Positions 53,901 through 64,000 of a DNA stretch of 64,000 nucleotides are shown one piece after another (within the stretch, counting starts at the first letter, position 1; every line of letters begins with the position of its first letter). The DNA comes from Lactarius indigo (taxonomy: Eukaryota; Basidiomycota; Agaricomycetes; Russulales; Russulaceae), in the NCBI GenBank assembly GCA_025766275.1, contig JAFKAC010000180.1, forward strand, positions 20,459-84,458. The letters run 5' to 3'. The translations under genes and the position numbers were made by a program. A model generated the notes under the pieces. That model worked only from the letters and a program-made list of their open reading frames with translations, did not search any database and was not told the origin of the DNA.

Positions 53901-55366
53901 ACGAGAAGCAGAGAGGAGATTCCGAGAGTCCAGAGCAACATATAGGGCCGGGCGTCTGATCTAAGCTAGATGAAATATAAAGCACTAGAAGGTAACCTTG
54001 TGGAGAGGGGATTAAAGATTGGCTCGTAGCGAGGGAGACACCTGCGCCAAACTTGAAGGGAAAGGGGAGGTAAAACGCGATTTTGGGGTCGAGGTTCGCG
54101 GGGCCTGCATTGAGAACAAGGTATCTAGAAGCGAGGATAGAATGGAAAGTACAAGGCCTCTTCACGGGCGGTAGCGTGATGAGTACAGTAGAATAACACG
54201 AAGGCGGTGAAAGTGGCGCATTGATCACGGGGAGGAGTGTACGCATATGATGACATCAAAGTGTTCAAGACGTCTTGACCGTCCCCTGCTTGCAGTGTAA
54301 GCTCCTTGATAAGACGAGATGCGGTGAAGATCCGTGAGAAGCAGGAAGAGGAGTTCTTCGCCAATCGCTTGTCTATTGCCAAGGTTCTGAGATGCCTCGG
54401 GCCTCCAATCGCGGGGTCAGTGTCATCGAGTGTGTACTGTGGAGCCACGAGAACCAGCGACCAATCGGGAGAATGTCGAATGGAAAAAAATTAAATTAAA
54501 AAAGGCAGAAGCGACGGGCTTCGAATCGAGTTGAGTATTACTGTATAGAGGGTGTTCACTCGATGAATGGAACGCTAGGGCGTCTCGGTCAAAATACTAT
54601 CGTGTGTGATGATTTGGGGCACGTGTTGACCTAATACAGAGTTGTTCGAATGATTTCCACGGGTGATTGTAGGTATCCGCGGAGTGTTGTGTAGAAAGAT
54701 TGACCTGTAAGCTGAATAGAGAGGGTACGAGGATGAGCATGGCGAAGGAATGGGTGTACGAAAAAGGGGGGTATTGTTCTGATGGAAGGCACAGATGAGG
54801 ACAAGAGGCCGTACAAAGGAACCCCATCCCTGGACAGCTGGACAAACTAACGGCCGAATCAGGAAACTGGAAAAGGCACAACGGGATTTCCGGACTGGTG
54901 CGTATTTCCCTGTGTGCAGGTTCTGGGAGACATCACACCTGGAGGATTTGGGGTGATATGAGATAGGATTGAAGGAGTGAATGAGAGGGATGAGGAGAGG
55001 GACGAGGGAGGGGAAAGAGGGAGGGAGAGGGAAAGGGTGAGAGGGAAAGAGGGAGACGGCTAGGGATCGAGGGCTTTTGGTACGTAAGAGGAGCCGGCGT
55101 GATACCGCCAATATAAGGAAGGAGAACAATAGCGAGATTGATTCCGGTATCCTCTCCCTTGCCTTCCCCTCAGACCTCCCCCCCACACACCTCGTCTGCC
55201 TTTTTGTTTCGCTCAATCCGGTATCATTCACGACACTACCTTCCTTTGACATGCCTGCTCTTCGTACATCATCGTCCCGTCGCAGGCGTTCCTCTCTCGC
55301 CCTCCGTGAGCTATTCTTATCTGATCGATCGATGCTGCTCTCTGTTAACCCATCATTCCAGTCTCT
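50985..55366. other. Long intergenic stretch, no gene recognised
   Basis: This is 4.4 kb without a gene I can support. It includes T-rich sequence at 51040-51080, a (GA)n run near 52279, short poly-A and poly-T tracts, and a purine-rich tract at about 54979-55058 (G/A almost throughout) that lies 300-390 bp before the HMG-box start and may be promoter DNA. Frames of 60-170 codons occur but lack motifs or coherent splicing. The minus-strand frame of 366 codons at 54575-55675 is antisense to the HMG gene and its promoter, and low in complexity. Confidence 0.45.
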
Positions 55367-56978
55367 ATGAACACTCTCAAGCATGGTAATCACGGTATCG
55401 GCCAGGCGTCGCCCAAAGGCGTTACCTTTGCTCCCAACGTCACCCCAGTTACGTTCGTTGAACCCGAAAATGACAGTCTCGAATCGGATCCCGAATCTCC
55501 AACATCTGCTCTCTTTCCTCCCGTTGCCACGCCTGCCCCCCCTTCCCGCAAACGCTGCCCACCAGGAAAGCGTCGCTCTCAGGGCTACATCCCACGACCC
55601 CCAAATGCGTTCATGCTCTTCCGTGCTGATTTCGTCCGTCAAAAGCACGTCCCCGGCTCCATCGAAACGAATCACGGCTCCCTCTCAAAGATCATTGGTC
55701 AGTTCCTCCTCCATCAGATCTTGTTCTGATTTTTATCCGTTTCACCGTTCTCACATCTACATCACTCTATCTAGGCAACTGCTGGCGCGCTCTACCTCTG
55801 GAGGAGAAACGTGTCTGGGAGGTCAAGGCAAAGCATGCCAAGGCGGAGCACAAGCAGATGTACCCCAACTATCGCTTCCGCCCCGTGCATAACAAGAACA
55901 AGGAGAGGAAGCCAAAGGCGCTTATCCCTGCCGAAGACGAGAAGCGCTGTGAAGATGTCGCCCAGCTCCTTCTCGAAGGAATGAAGGGTGAAGAGCTTGC
56001 CGCCGCCGTCAAGCGTCTTGATCGCATCCGTTCCGACACCCCTTTTCATCTTCCTCGTCGTCCCTCCTCTGTTCCGCTCCCCCACGCCTTTCCCATTTCT
56101 ATCCCTGCTTTGCCTTTCGTGGAGCCCTCGCGGCCTTCGTCCCCTCAGTGCATGATCCCCCCACGTTATACCCTCCCCCGCCGTCCCTCTAGCGCTGCTC
56201 CGTCGCTATACCGTTCCTGGAACGAGCCCTTCAGCATCCCTCGCGAGCCATCCCCGATGCCCGAGATCAACGCGTCCCTGTTCAATGGGTCATACCTTGA
56301 CAACGCGTTCCCAGGCTCCGGAGCGCAACTGGATGCGTCCTTCGTGAGTTATTTTTGGCCCTCTGTTCCTCGCATTCGTGGACCGAGACGACTGACGTTG
56401 ATCCGACACAGGACTTTGGTTCGATGTTCAGTTCGCTCCCCGGAGGTGTCAATTCACAACAGGAGTTGTTCATCTCGCCCTTGGACAGCATTTCCAACTC
56501 GTGCGACTCGCAGAATCCATTGGCTGCCGCGTCCCTGCACGCGTTCACGCATCTACACAGCGCGACGCCCCCCGTGCCCCCGTCGACGTACTCTGGCTCT
56601 CCGGCGCCCTCGGACTTCTCGCTACCCGTGCAAGCACCAAAGCCGCAGCGCGCCTTTGGCGCGTCCCATTCGCAAAGCGCGCAGATGTCTCAAGCGAAGA
56701 GCAACATGGTCAACCTCGACGTGGATATGTCCGCATACTCGCAGGGCCTCGCGAGTTTCGGCATCCCTCTTGACATGGGCTTGTCCTACGTCGTGCCGGA
56801 GATGCCTCCGCTGTCATTCGATATTTCCGAGCAGCTTTTCGCAGATGCGATCCAACGGCACCAACAGCAGCAGCAACAGGCCCAGCAGCAGCAGCAGCAG
56901 CAGATGCCGATCGTGGCTCCGATCGCGATGCCAGTCGACGCTGGATTCGACTTCAACGACGTCATTAATGATTTCTGA
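55367..56978 (+). CDS. MAT-type HMG-box transcription factor
   Basis: Three exons, 55367-55697, 55775-56343 and 56412-56978, join in frame to 488 residues. A MATA_HMG-type DNA-binding domain lies at about residues 74-148: YIPRPPNAFMLFRADFV, then GSLSKIIGNCWRALPLEEK, then EHKQMYPNYRFRPV; intron 1 splits the box just before NCWRAL. A basic NKNKERKPKAL stretch after it may be a nuclear signal. The rest is Pro/Ser-rich with a glutamine tract (RHQQQQQQAQQQQQQQ) near residues 450-466, typical of activation domains. In basidiomycetes such factors include pheromone-response regulators of the Prf1/Ste11 kind and other developmental regulators; which one this is cannot be decided here. Confidence 0.9.
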
Positions 56979-59217
56979 ACGCAATGAGCAATCACGTTCC
57001 CTCCCTCCCCCGCCATCCCGCCTGGCACCGCACTGCAATCGCCCTACACTACACATATCTATACATATCTACCCGTCGGAGCTTCTATTTCTTGCTGCCA
57101 TTTCTCTCTCTTTTGCTTTCGCACAAACTCTTCGTCTCTGATCAAACAGGATCTTCAAGCACTCGACGGTCCCAAAACCTAATTCCCCCATTCCCCCCAC
57201 CCCCCCAACTTGTATCCTTTTCATCTACATAGAAAGAAAAAAAAACGAAAACAAAAATGTCAAGTCTCGTCTCGGTACATAATTTCCTTCTCCTAACTGT
57301 GTAGCCTTACTATCGATGCCGATCGTCTTCTCTATCTCTACCCTTTTCTTATCTCGTCTCGGAATTCCCCTCACCCTTTGTAGCTTCTAACTGACTTCTA
57401 TATACTGCTTGTTCACACCTACGAAGTACGTGTTCTGGGCCATTTTGGTCGTAATCATACCCCCCCCCCCCCCTCCCCTCCACTTCTCGTATTATAGCCA
57501 ACTGGCCCCAGCTGCTCGTCACTCGTGTTCACGGTGTCTATATGTGCGAGCAAGGTGCCTTCTTGTGTATATATTCACAGTGTATCAATACTTGTTGTGC
57601 ACGCGTCTGGTGTGAATCTCTGCAAGCTTCCCGTATAACGAAGGCGTCGGTGTGATGTGTGCTAAGATATACTCAAAGAAAAATACCTCGGGGAATATAG
57701 ACAGGTGGTGGATCGCGGGATAGAATAATGATTCACTTTCCCGAACCCAGCCCGAACCACTCGGGTCCGTAAGTTACTAATTGTATATACACGGACTTCC
57801 GTTACCGGGCCCAGCCAGTCTCTTAACCACTTAATGGACTCGGAGGACGTATTCGGGCTACGATGTCGGTAAGTGTGGTTTTGCACCCGACCCAGGCGCA
57901 CGACAATCGATTTTTGGAGGGGAAAGCGTTATTATTATTTTATCATGGAACGGACCCCAGACTCTTTTAATTATCAAACATTGGTCGTTGCTATCTCTGC
58001 TGCGCGCAGGGGGGATAGCAACGATACGACGCCCACCAAATCGGTACGCGCGCGTGCGCGCGCGGTGCACCGCCGAGTTTTGGTTTCGTTCGAAGACCGT
58101 CTTGCAGAGGCGTGGCGTGGCGTGGCGCCTTGAGGAGCAAAAGAAAGACGAGTCTGGAAGCGCGTCCTGTGAATGGCGACTGTATAGGGTTATTATTTCG
58201 AGAGAAGGGTGGACTCGAGCGGTGAGCGCGAGCGCAAAGATGATGGACGGAGACGCGCCCATCTCGCATGTGACGCCGAGGCAGTGGCAGGGCTGTCTAT
58301 CCCCACTTTTTTTTTTCATAGATTAACGTGAACGAGGTGAAATACACTTTGCGGATATTAAGGAAAACAACGAAACGTTTGGCCATAGCCATGGCCATGG
58401 CCAGATCGGCGGCGCGAACTTGAAAAGAAACGACCCCCCCGTGAATTTTTGGGATAAATGGGCGGGACGGTTCGATATGGCTATTCAAACTCTCTTGCCA
58501 TGGTTCGGTTTTTCATAGCGCATTCGAAGTGGCGTATCAACAACTGAAGGAGAAAGTAGCTGTCAGTGTCGCGCGTGTATAGAATGGTAGCATTTGACTC
58601 TCCGGGAATACTATCGGTCGCCTAGTTCCGTCCGTGAGAGCACGAGAGTGGTCGGAGGCTATTGGGGAATACAATGCCCCGAGGCACTAGCTGGGATACG
58701 TCGGAAATAAAAACATCCTGGATCTGCGTGCCAAGATATAGTTGACAAGATGCGGAAGGACACAAACTCGGACCAAGCAGTGCAGCGCGGGGATACGAGC
58801 TTCGAAGAAGGACGTGACGAGCCACGCAAAACCTTCTAAATCGTTAGCATCGAAAAGCCGGAATCGTCAGACGCTCGGACAATTCGAAAGTATCATACCT
58901 AGACATAGGGGAATCTGCATGATATATGCTAAAACCATGGAGTCTAGGACTCTTGCTAGGGACTTGAATTGGCCCGACTCGGATGCGATCATCAGGACAA
59001 GTGCTAGCAGTTGCCATAGTGAAAATCCCGAGAGGCCTCTCTGAGTAGTACTCTAGGTAGAAGACTCTTTCAGAATAGAAGAGACCCATTCCAGAATTTT
59101 TTGTACGATGCCTCAGGGAGTTTATGATTGAAACCAGGACAGATCGAGTAAGTAGTAGAGTAACAACTTGAATGATTCCCACGACCATAGGATTTCTTGA
59201 CCAAAGTCCATCGTGGC
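56979..59217. other. Intergenic between HMG gene and PSF1, no gene seen
   Basis: This is 2.2 kb with the HMG 3' UTR at the left. It holds a poly-C run near 57460-57473, an alternating GCGCGCGTGCGCGCGC-like stretch near 58046 (Z-DNA prone) and the PSF1 promoter at the right. No frame shows a domain. Confidence 0.5.
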
Positions 59218-59838
59218 ATGGCCTCTGCAGACTCGCGCCAATTCGGCGACCTAGCAACACAGCTAGTACAAGAATCTCGCAGGTCGACGCTGACGGACAC
59301 CCTCCTCAAGTACAACGACAGCCTCGTGCGCACCGTCATCCGCGAGCAGCGCAACCTCGAGGAGCTCATCGACAACGCCATCGCCGCGCAAGCGGACAAC
59401 GCCGCGTTTACGGGCGACGCGCCCGCGCTCCTGCTCTACCAGACCGCCGTCCTGCGCAACAAGCGCTGTCTGCTCGCGTACCACGCGCACCGCCTCGACC
59501 GCCTCAAGGACATGTACTGGGCGCTCGGGGCCGCGCTGCCCGCGCTGCTCGCGGACGGCGATCTGCGCGCGCGCCTGTCGCCGCACGAGGTCGACTTTCT
59601 GCGCGAGTATAATGCGTCCGTCATGGACTTCCGCGGCGACTTTTCGGCGGAGCTCGACGTCGCGGCGTCGGTCACCCACCCCCCGCGCGACTTGCATGCG
59701 CTCGTGCGCGTCGTGCGCGATTGTGGCGTGATACAGACCGAGCTGGGCACGATTGACTTTCGGAAGGGGCAGAGGTTCATGGTCCGCCGTGCTGATATCG
59801 AGCACCTCATCGTGCAGGGGTATCTTGAGGAGGTGTGA
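59218..59838 (+). CDS. PSF1: GINS complex subunit Psf1
   Basis: A single exon encodes 206 residues, close to the usual length of about 200 for Psf1. Diagnostic blocks are LVQESRRS near the N-terminus, LLKYNDSLVRTVIREQRNLE, RNKRCLLAYHAHRLDRLKDM, the segment HEVDFLREYNASVMDF, and the short C-terminal B domain (DLHALVRVVRDCGVI, RADIEHLIVQGYLEE). GINS joins Cdc45 and Mcm2-7 in the replicative CMG helicase. The ATG at 59218 is the first Met; an open frame continues 7 codons upstream without ATG. Codon use is very GC-rich (third positions mostly G or C), unlike the flanking DNA. It is intronless, whereas most other host genes here are split. Confidence 0.95.
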   Translation: MASADSRQFGDLATQLVQESRRSTLTDTLLKYNDSLVRTVIREQRNLEELIDNAIAAQADNAAFTGDAPALLLYQTAVLRNKRCLLAYHAHRLDRLKDMYWALGAALPALLADGDLRARLSPHEVDFLREYNASVMDFRGDFSAELDVAASVTHPPRDLHALVRVVRDCGVIQTELGTIDFRKGQRFMVRRADIEHLIVQGYLEEV

Positions 59839-60833
59839 GGGTGAGTTGAAGGAGGTGGCACTCCTGCCCGTCCATTCTTTCTGGTTCGTTCGTTCAATTC
59901 GACATTTGTTGACAATACCAATCGGTCGACGATAGAAGCATTATCCGTTCTTCCGCCTTTAACTAGTTGGGTGATGAATACGCTGTGGGATCCACTAGGC
60001 ACCTGGTACCGCAGCCTGTGATATCGGGCGTAGATCGGTGTTGGAAGATGTACTCAAGTGCAGACCATGGGCTCTCATGACTTTTTGTGTCATCCCCAGT
60101 GTCATTTCCATGACCGAGTGAAGTTCCATCATTCACGATGCGACCGAAAAATAAAGAAGAGCACCACTAATTTAATTTGTTCAACGGATAGCGCTCAATC
60201 ACAGAATCCGAGTACCCATTTGTCCAATTATGCATGCTCACAAAGGTTTGAGTCCATCTGTCGCCATGTGCAAGCTCTTGCGTGTTCTCTCTTGCCGATG
60301 GTCTACGCGGCAAGACAGTGCTTAGTCACTATCGTATCTGCATTGCGTTACAGTCCGTATACGCTGCGCCGCCACTGTTCGCATCAGGTGCGGGGACTGT
60401 ATGGCCACGTTTACCCCGAGTCTGTCCATCACACCATCAAGGCCCGCAGGGATGATGTTGCCCGGGTATCAAGGTGCACGCGGTCCCAGGTCTCTGGGAA
60501 GCATCCTCTATCTTCTCCTACCGTTTCCAGCAGCTCTCCGGGGGTACGTACTTGCTTGAGCCATCTCTGCAAAACGCCGCGGCGATATCGCATATTCCCG
60601 ACCGGGCGTCACCAGAGGTCTGGTCAGTAAAGAACAAAAAGGGAGAGCTCCCGTTCAGGTATAACTCTTCCTTCCCCGAGGGAGCGGTTTCATAGGAACC
60701 ACAACTTGATATACAGTTTCAGAGCATCAGACTTGGCTGACAGCGTTGCTTAGCGAGACGTGTTACAAAAATATCAAGAAGTCGGGCTCCACAAAGCCCA
60801 GCGCCGAGTCTTGCTTCCAAGCAAAAACTAACA

Positions 60834-61220
60834 ATGCTCAAAGTTCAAGGGGCTAGCCCTGTGTCTTCCCTTCAACGCCTATGTGCCAAAGCTTTCCACG
60901 TTGGCTCCGTGTTTCATCGAGTAAGCAACGCGCCCGGAGCACGATATCTGGGTTTTGGGCCTTCCAGAAACCACGATGTAGAGATGCGGATACAAACGTC
61001 GGTAGTATTTTCATTGCCAGTGCCCGCATCTAATCTGAACGGGGTCTTTGAGGCACAAGGCACCGTCCCCGTGCACCCTGCAGACACAGTACTCCCGGCG
61101 TATCAGAGTGTTTCGGTTGCGCCTGTGGACGAAGAACAACCACGGGTGGAGTTGCGCCGCAAGGAAATGAAGGCAAGAACGAGCAAGAGAATGTGTGTAC
61201 CGTTCGTGATACTGCCGTAG
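60834..61220 (+). CDS. Small hypothetical protein, weak support
   Basis: An ATG-started frame of 128 codons with balanced composition (SVVFSLPVPASNLNGVFEAQ). No motif, signal peptide or homologous family recognised. It may be chance or part of a decayed gene. Confidence 0.2.
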   Translation: MLKVQGASPVSSLQRLCAKAFHVGSVFHRVSNAPGARYLGFGPSRNHDVEMRIQTSVVFSLPVPASNLNGVFEAQGTVPVHPADTVLPAYQSVSVAPVDEEQPRVELRRKEMKARTSKRMCVPFVILP

Positions 61221-61437
61221 TCAGCGATGATACGTATCAAACTTGCTCCTAGTGCGGCTTATGCGGGGGAGCCAAGGGTAGGGCGGTCCACTGCTTCGTT
61301 AGGAATCTCAATTGCTCTTCTGAGAGAAACTCGTTCCTTAGTAAATCACAGAAACGAACCAGTCCGAGAAACCGTCTGAGCTACGTTCTCCGGAATATTA
61401 ATATAAAGAAACCAAAGAATTAGTTCTGGGACGTGAA

Positions 61438-61821
61438 CTACTCCACTTTACCCAGTGGGAGCGGAAGCATCGAGTTTGTGCATATGATGTCTTGACCCGT
61501 TGATGGATCACTCGCTCTGATGCCATAATGTAAATTTGCACGGGAGAAGCCTCCGCCGGTCTCCTCGCCCGGCTCACCCTTGTTCATATCGCGGAACCGT
61601 GGTGACTCACGATAAGAGTCAGGGAGAAATTGATGGCAAGCGGTCGTCAGATCAGGATCCCCGTCCAAGCTTGGCACGTTCCATGGTTCGAAGACTCGGA
61701 ACAAGCCATTGGGGTTGTGGCGGAAAGGAACAGCGTGTTGGTATCTGAGAGCGTGCGGATTCCAAACTTTGCCTGTGCAAGTCGGACAAACGTTGGCAGG
61801 AGTCGTCGACCCTAGGACCAA
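61438..61821 (-). CDS. Hypothetical exon with protein-like composition
   Basis: A minus-strand open stretch of about 127 codons without a proper ATG at its start. It reads like real protein (HNPNGLFRVFEPWNVPSLDG, then DLTTACHQFLPDSYRESPRF) and ends with a stop at 61438. It could be the last exon of a gene whose other exons I cannot place, or a relic. No family recognised. Confidence 0.3.
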   Translation of the reverse strand: MVLGSTTPANVCPTCTGKVWNPHALRYQHAVPFRHNPNGLFRVFEPWNVPSLDGDPDLTTACHQFLPDSYRESPRFRDMNKGEPGEETGGGFSRANLHYGIRASDPSTGQDIICTNSMLPLPLGKVE

Positions 61822-64000
61822 CCATGTGAAATAAGGAAAACTGTTTTATTTTTTTTTTAAAAAAAAAAAAACGTTGCGCAGGACAATGGCAACATCTTGG
61901 AGTGAGCTCGCATGGCCATTACATCGACTCGGAATATTCGTCATGCACCAATGAAACTCTCCTCGCCAGCCACCACCAACTCTTCACACCCACCTTGCTC
62001 GAGTCCCAGTGCGGTGAGCCGCATCCAAACTTCGCCCACGTGTCGAGAGTTTCACGGAGTCGATGGGGCCTCGTTGAGCTTCGATGAAAATCTGCTATTT
62101 GCGGGACAAGCAAGATGTGGGACCGCAGTAATCGCACCTGGACGCCCCCGCAGTCTACGGCTCCGCGAGCAAGCCGCGTCCGCCCGTGGTCAGACCCGTC
62201 AGACACGGAGGCGAAGTGGCAAGAGAACAGCTGGATGCCAAACGATGTACCACTGGCAAACGATGAACGAAAATGCAGCTTTGTTTGTGAGAAGAAAAAA
62301 ATTTTGACCAAAAAAAAACCCCCCTGTTATCCCACGAACGGTTGACCGGCGGCGATAGTTCAAAAGGCGTCGCCCGAGTTCCAGGTGCTTCCTCAGAGAT
62401 GTTCCACGAGTACGACAGCACCTACGGTTCCATGTCATTGACATTATTCCAAAATCATTGATGATGAGGGAATGTGCGCTATGCGCCCCGGCCACTGCGG
62501 CCGTCTTGATGAAAGCCCGACCTGGGCGCATGTCCGCGGAGCGCACAGCATCGTATTCAACGCGTGCGCTGTTGCGGCCGTGGCTGTCACTGAAAGCAGG
62601 AGTTCTCCGCAGCACCGCAAAGCATATGACAGTTAGCCACAATTCCTTGCAAAAACCAACCCTGACGAAGCATACTGCTCATATAATAATGTCATTTGTT
62701 GTCGTCGTTGAATTTACTTCTTTTTTGGTGCAGTAAAAAAGCCAGCGTCTAAAATCCAAGCACACGGCCAGTCGACGGCGGTCGTCCAAGTCGGGCGTTC
62801 TGGGAAACGGATGCGGTCCTCGCCTCCCAGTGTGGGACGCATCGTGAACCGCCGGGACTGGCAAAGGCAGCGCTGGGAGTACGATGTGTATTCAGAATGG
62901 ACTCTCGTCACGAGGGCGGGGCAGCACCTGTAGTACATAATAGATTAGATGGTTGGGGGTTCGCTCGAGGCTGAAGATTAACCGAAATCGTTGAAACTTG
63001 AAACTACCGCTGATTCATTGCCATGCTAACAACGACTGCAAAACTCGGCGTGGCGGTGGATCTTTCCACATCAGACCCTCGTCGACCCTGGATGGATCCA
63101 ACACTGTGTTGGTGGTGTTTCAGACTCTATGATAAGGATGTCAAGTTGGACCCCGTGTTAGTCATTGGAATTACCCACGCTGGAACAGCTGTCGCATGTT
63201 GTCCTATTACCAAATTCTCCTTGATCCCGCCAGTGGCCTGACCTACTAGGGATTCAAGCAAATCCGTCTGGCATCAATGCAACATTCTGCATGTTCAATC
63301 GAGTGCCAATGAGAATCGTGAGTGATCATTTGAGGCCTGATGCTGCTAGGTTGGTTGACTCCGTTTGCCGTAAAGACTACAGAGGCTTCTGTCACCGTGT
63401 CAATGATATTCATGGAACATTCATCATGATCAACGGGGTGGTCGCAGAAGTTACTGGACTTGACCTAGTGGCTTGCTGCTATCGATCGCTTCCGCACAAT
63501 TCATCCTCAGGTGGCCTCTTTCCAAAAGTAATGAGGACGGTGAATGATACATCATAGCCATTGTAAGGCAGCATTATGTTACCAGTCATGATGACTCGGA
63601 CAAGTTTGAAATTGTGCGTGCCCTCATACACTTCGAATTCTCAACATTCGACTGATTTTCACAGGTCACTGAATTCCATCGCAAGAAAAGAAGAGTTCGG
63701 CACCATTATGTGTCGACCCACTTCACAAAATTCTACTATAACAAGTATCTATCGCCTGCATCGGACCGATCACGAATAAATGTGAAAAAATCGGTTGCAC
63801 AACCCGGTGGCGGAAGTCAAGGAAGAAGCTGTCATATCACTTGGAGCATCGCGCTCGCTCAGGCGTGTTGCGGCTCCAGGGCCGGATCCTCTAAACCGGA
63901 GACCTTCGACGGAAGTGAACGAATGTCGTAGGCGCTGCGAACAGGGGGGGGGGCGAATGGCGAATGGCTCCCGTATATACGGCGAGTCTCGCCCCAGCGG

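Larger units (their letters stand above)
59839..64000. other. Right end of window, only weak coding signals
   Basis: There is no gene I can name in 4.1 kb. Besides the two weak frames listed separately, plus-strand frames at about 63023-63241 (DPVLVIGITHAGTAVACC) and 63291-63557 look slightly protein-like, but I see no family or splice set. A poly-T/poly-A block lies at 61849-61871, and a G run (GGGGGGGGG) near 63944. Confidence 0.4.

Noticed and set aside
54575..55675. A 366-codon minus-strand frame
   Set aside because: It lies antisense to HMG exon 1 and its purine-rich promoter, is low in complexity and has no domain.

Overview
The window comes from a filamentous basidiomycete, almost certainly an agaricomycete. 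The signs are many short GT-AG introns of about 45-60 bp, a Plavaka-type transposase gene, chromodomain Ty3/gypsy elements, and a set of host genes with fungal architecture (Polo kinase, condensin subunit, GINS Psf1, MAT-type HMG factor).

The left half (1-31 kb) is transposon-rich. A DUF6698-like gene runs off the left edge on the minus strand. A Plavaka transposase gene (2633-14196, plus strand) has been split by a full-length chromovirus, element 1 (2806-10754), with 579-bp LTRs that look identical and a CTAGA target duplication. Further right, a second chromovirus on the minus strand, element A (14862-30481, duplication ATATC), has a third, intact relative, element B (17359-25315, duplication CCTAG), nested inside its integrase sequence. 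LTR mismatches agree with the nesting order: 4 in A, 1 in B, 0 in element 1. All five mismatches are CpG transitions.

The three chromoviruses share an unusual expression plan. The RNA 5' end is complementary to an 11-nt primer site just inside the LTR (self-priming, as in Tf1/sushi). The Gag frame has a conserved N-terminal region of about 170-210 residues with no ATG; the frame can begin at a GTG with A at -3 and G at +4, in a long leader almost or entirely free of ATG. Gag and Pol are joined by -1 frame overlaps carrying slippery heptamers. Pol has a long extension after the chromodomain, and in element 1 this ends in an array of zinc knuckles.

At 32849-35010 there is a 69/70-bp minisatellite of about 30 units. 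The right half is host DNA. On the minus strand lie a septin/AIG-like GTPase-domain protein (35452-36686), the Polo-like kinase (37227-40035), an aldo-keto reductase (41171-42560) and condensin subunit 3 (43159-47371). Condensin subunit 3 shares a 309-bp divergent promoter with a plus-strand RING-H2 protein (47681-50984). Further right are an HMG-box factor (55367-56978) and intronless Psf1 (59218-59838). The Polo kinase, condensin and Psf1 genes all serve chromosome replication or segregation, but nothing in the sequence shows they are co-regulated. Stretches 50985-55366 and 59839-64000 hold no gene I can name.
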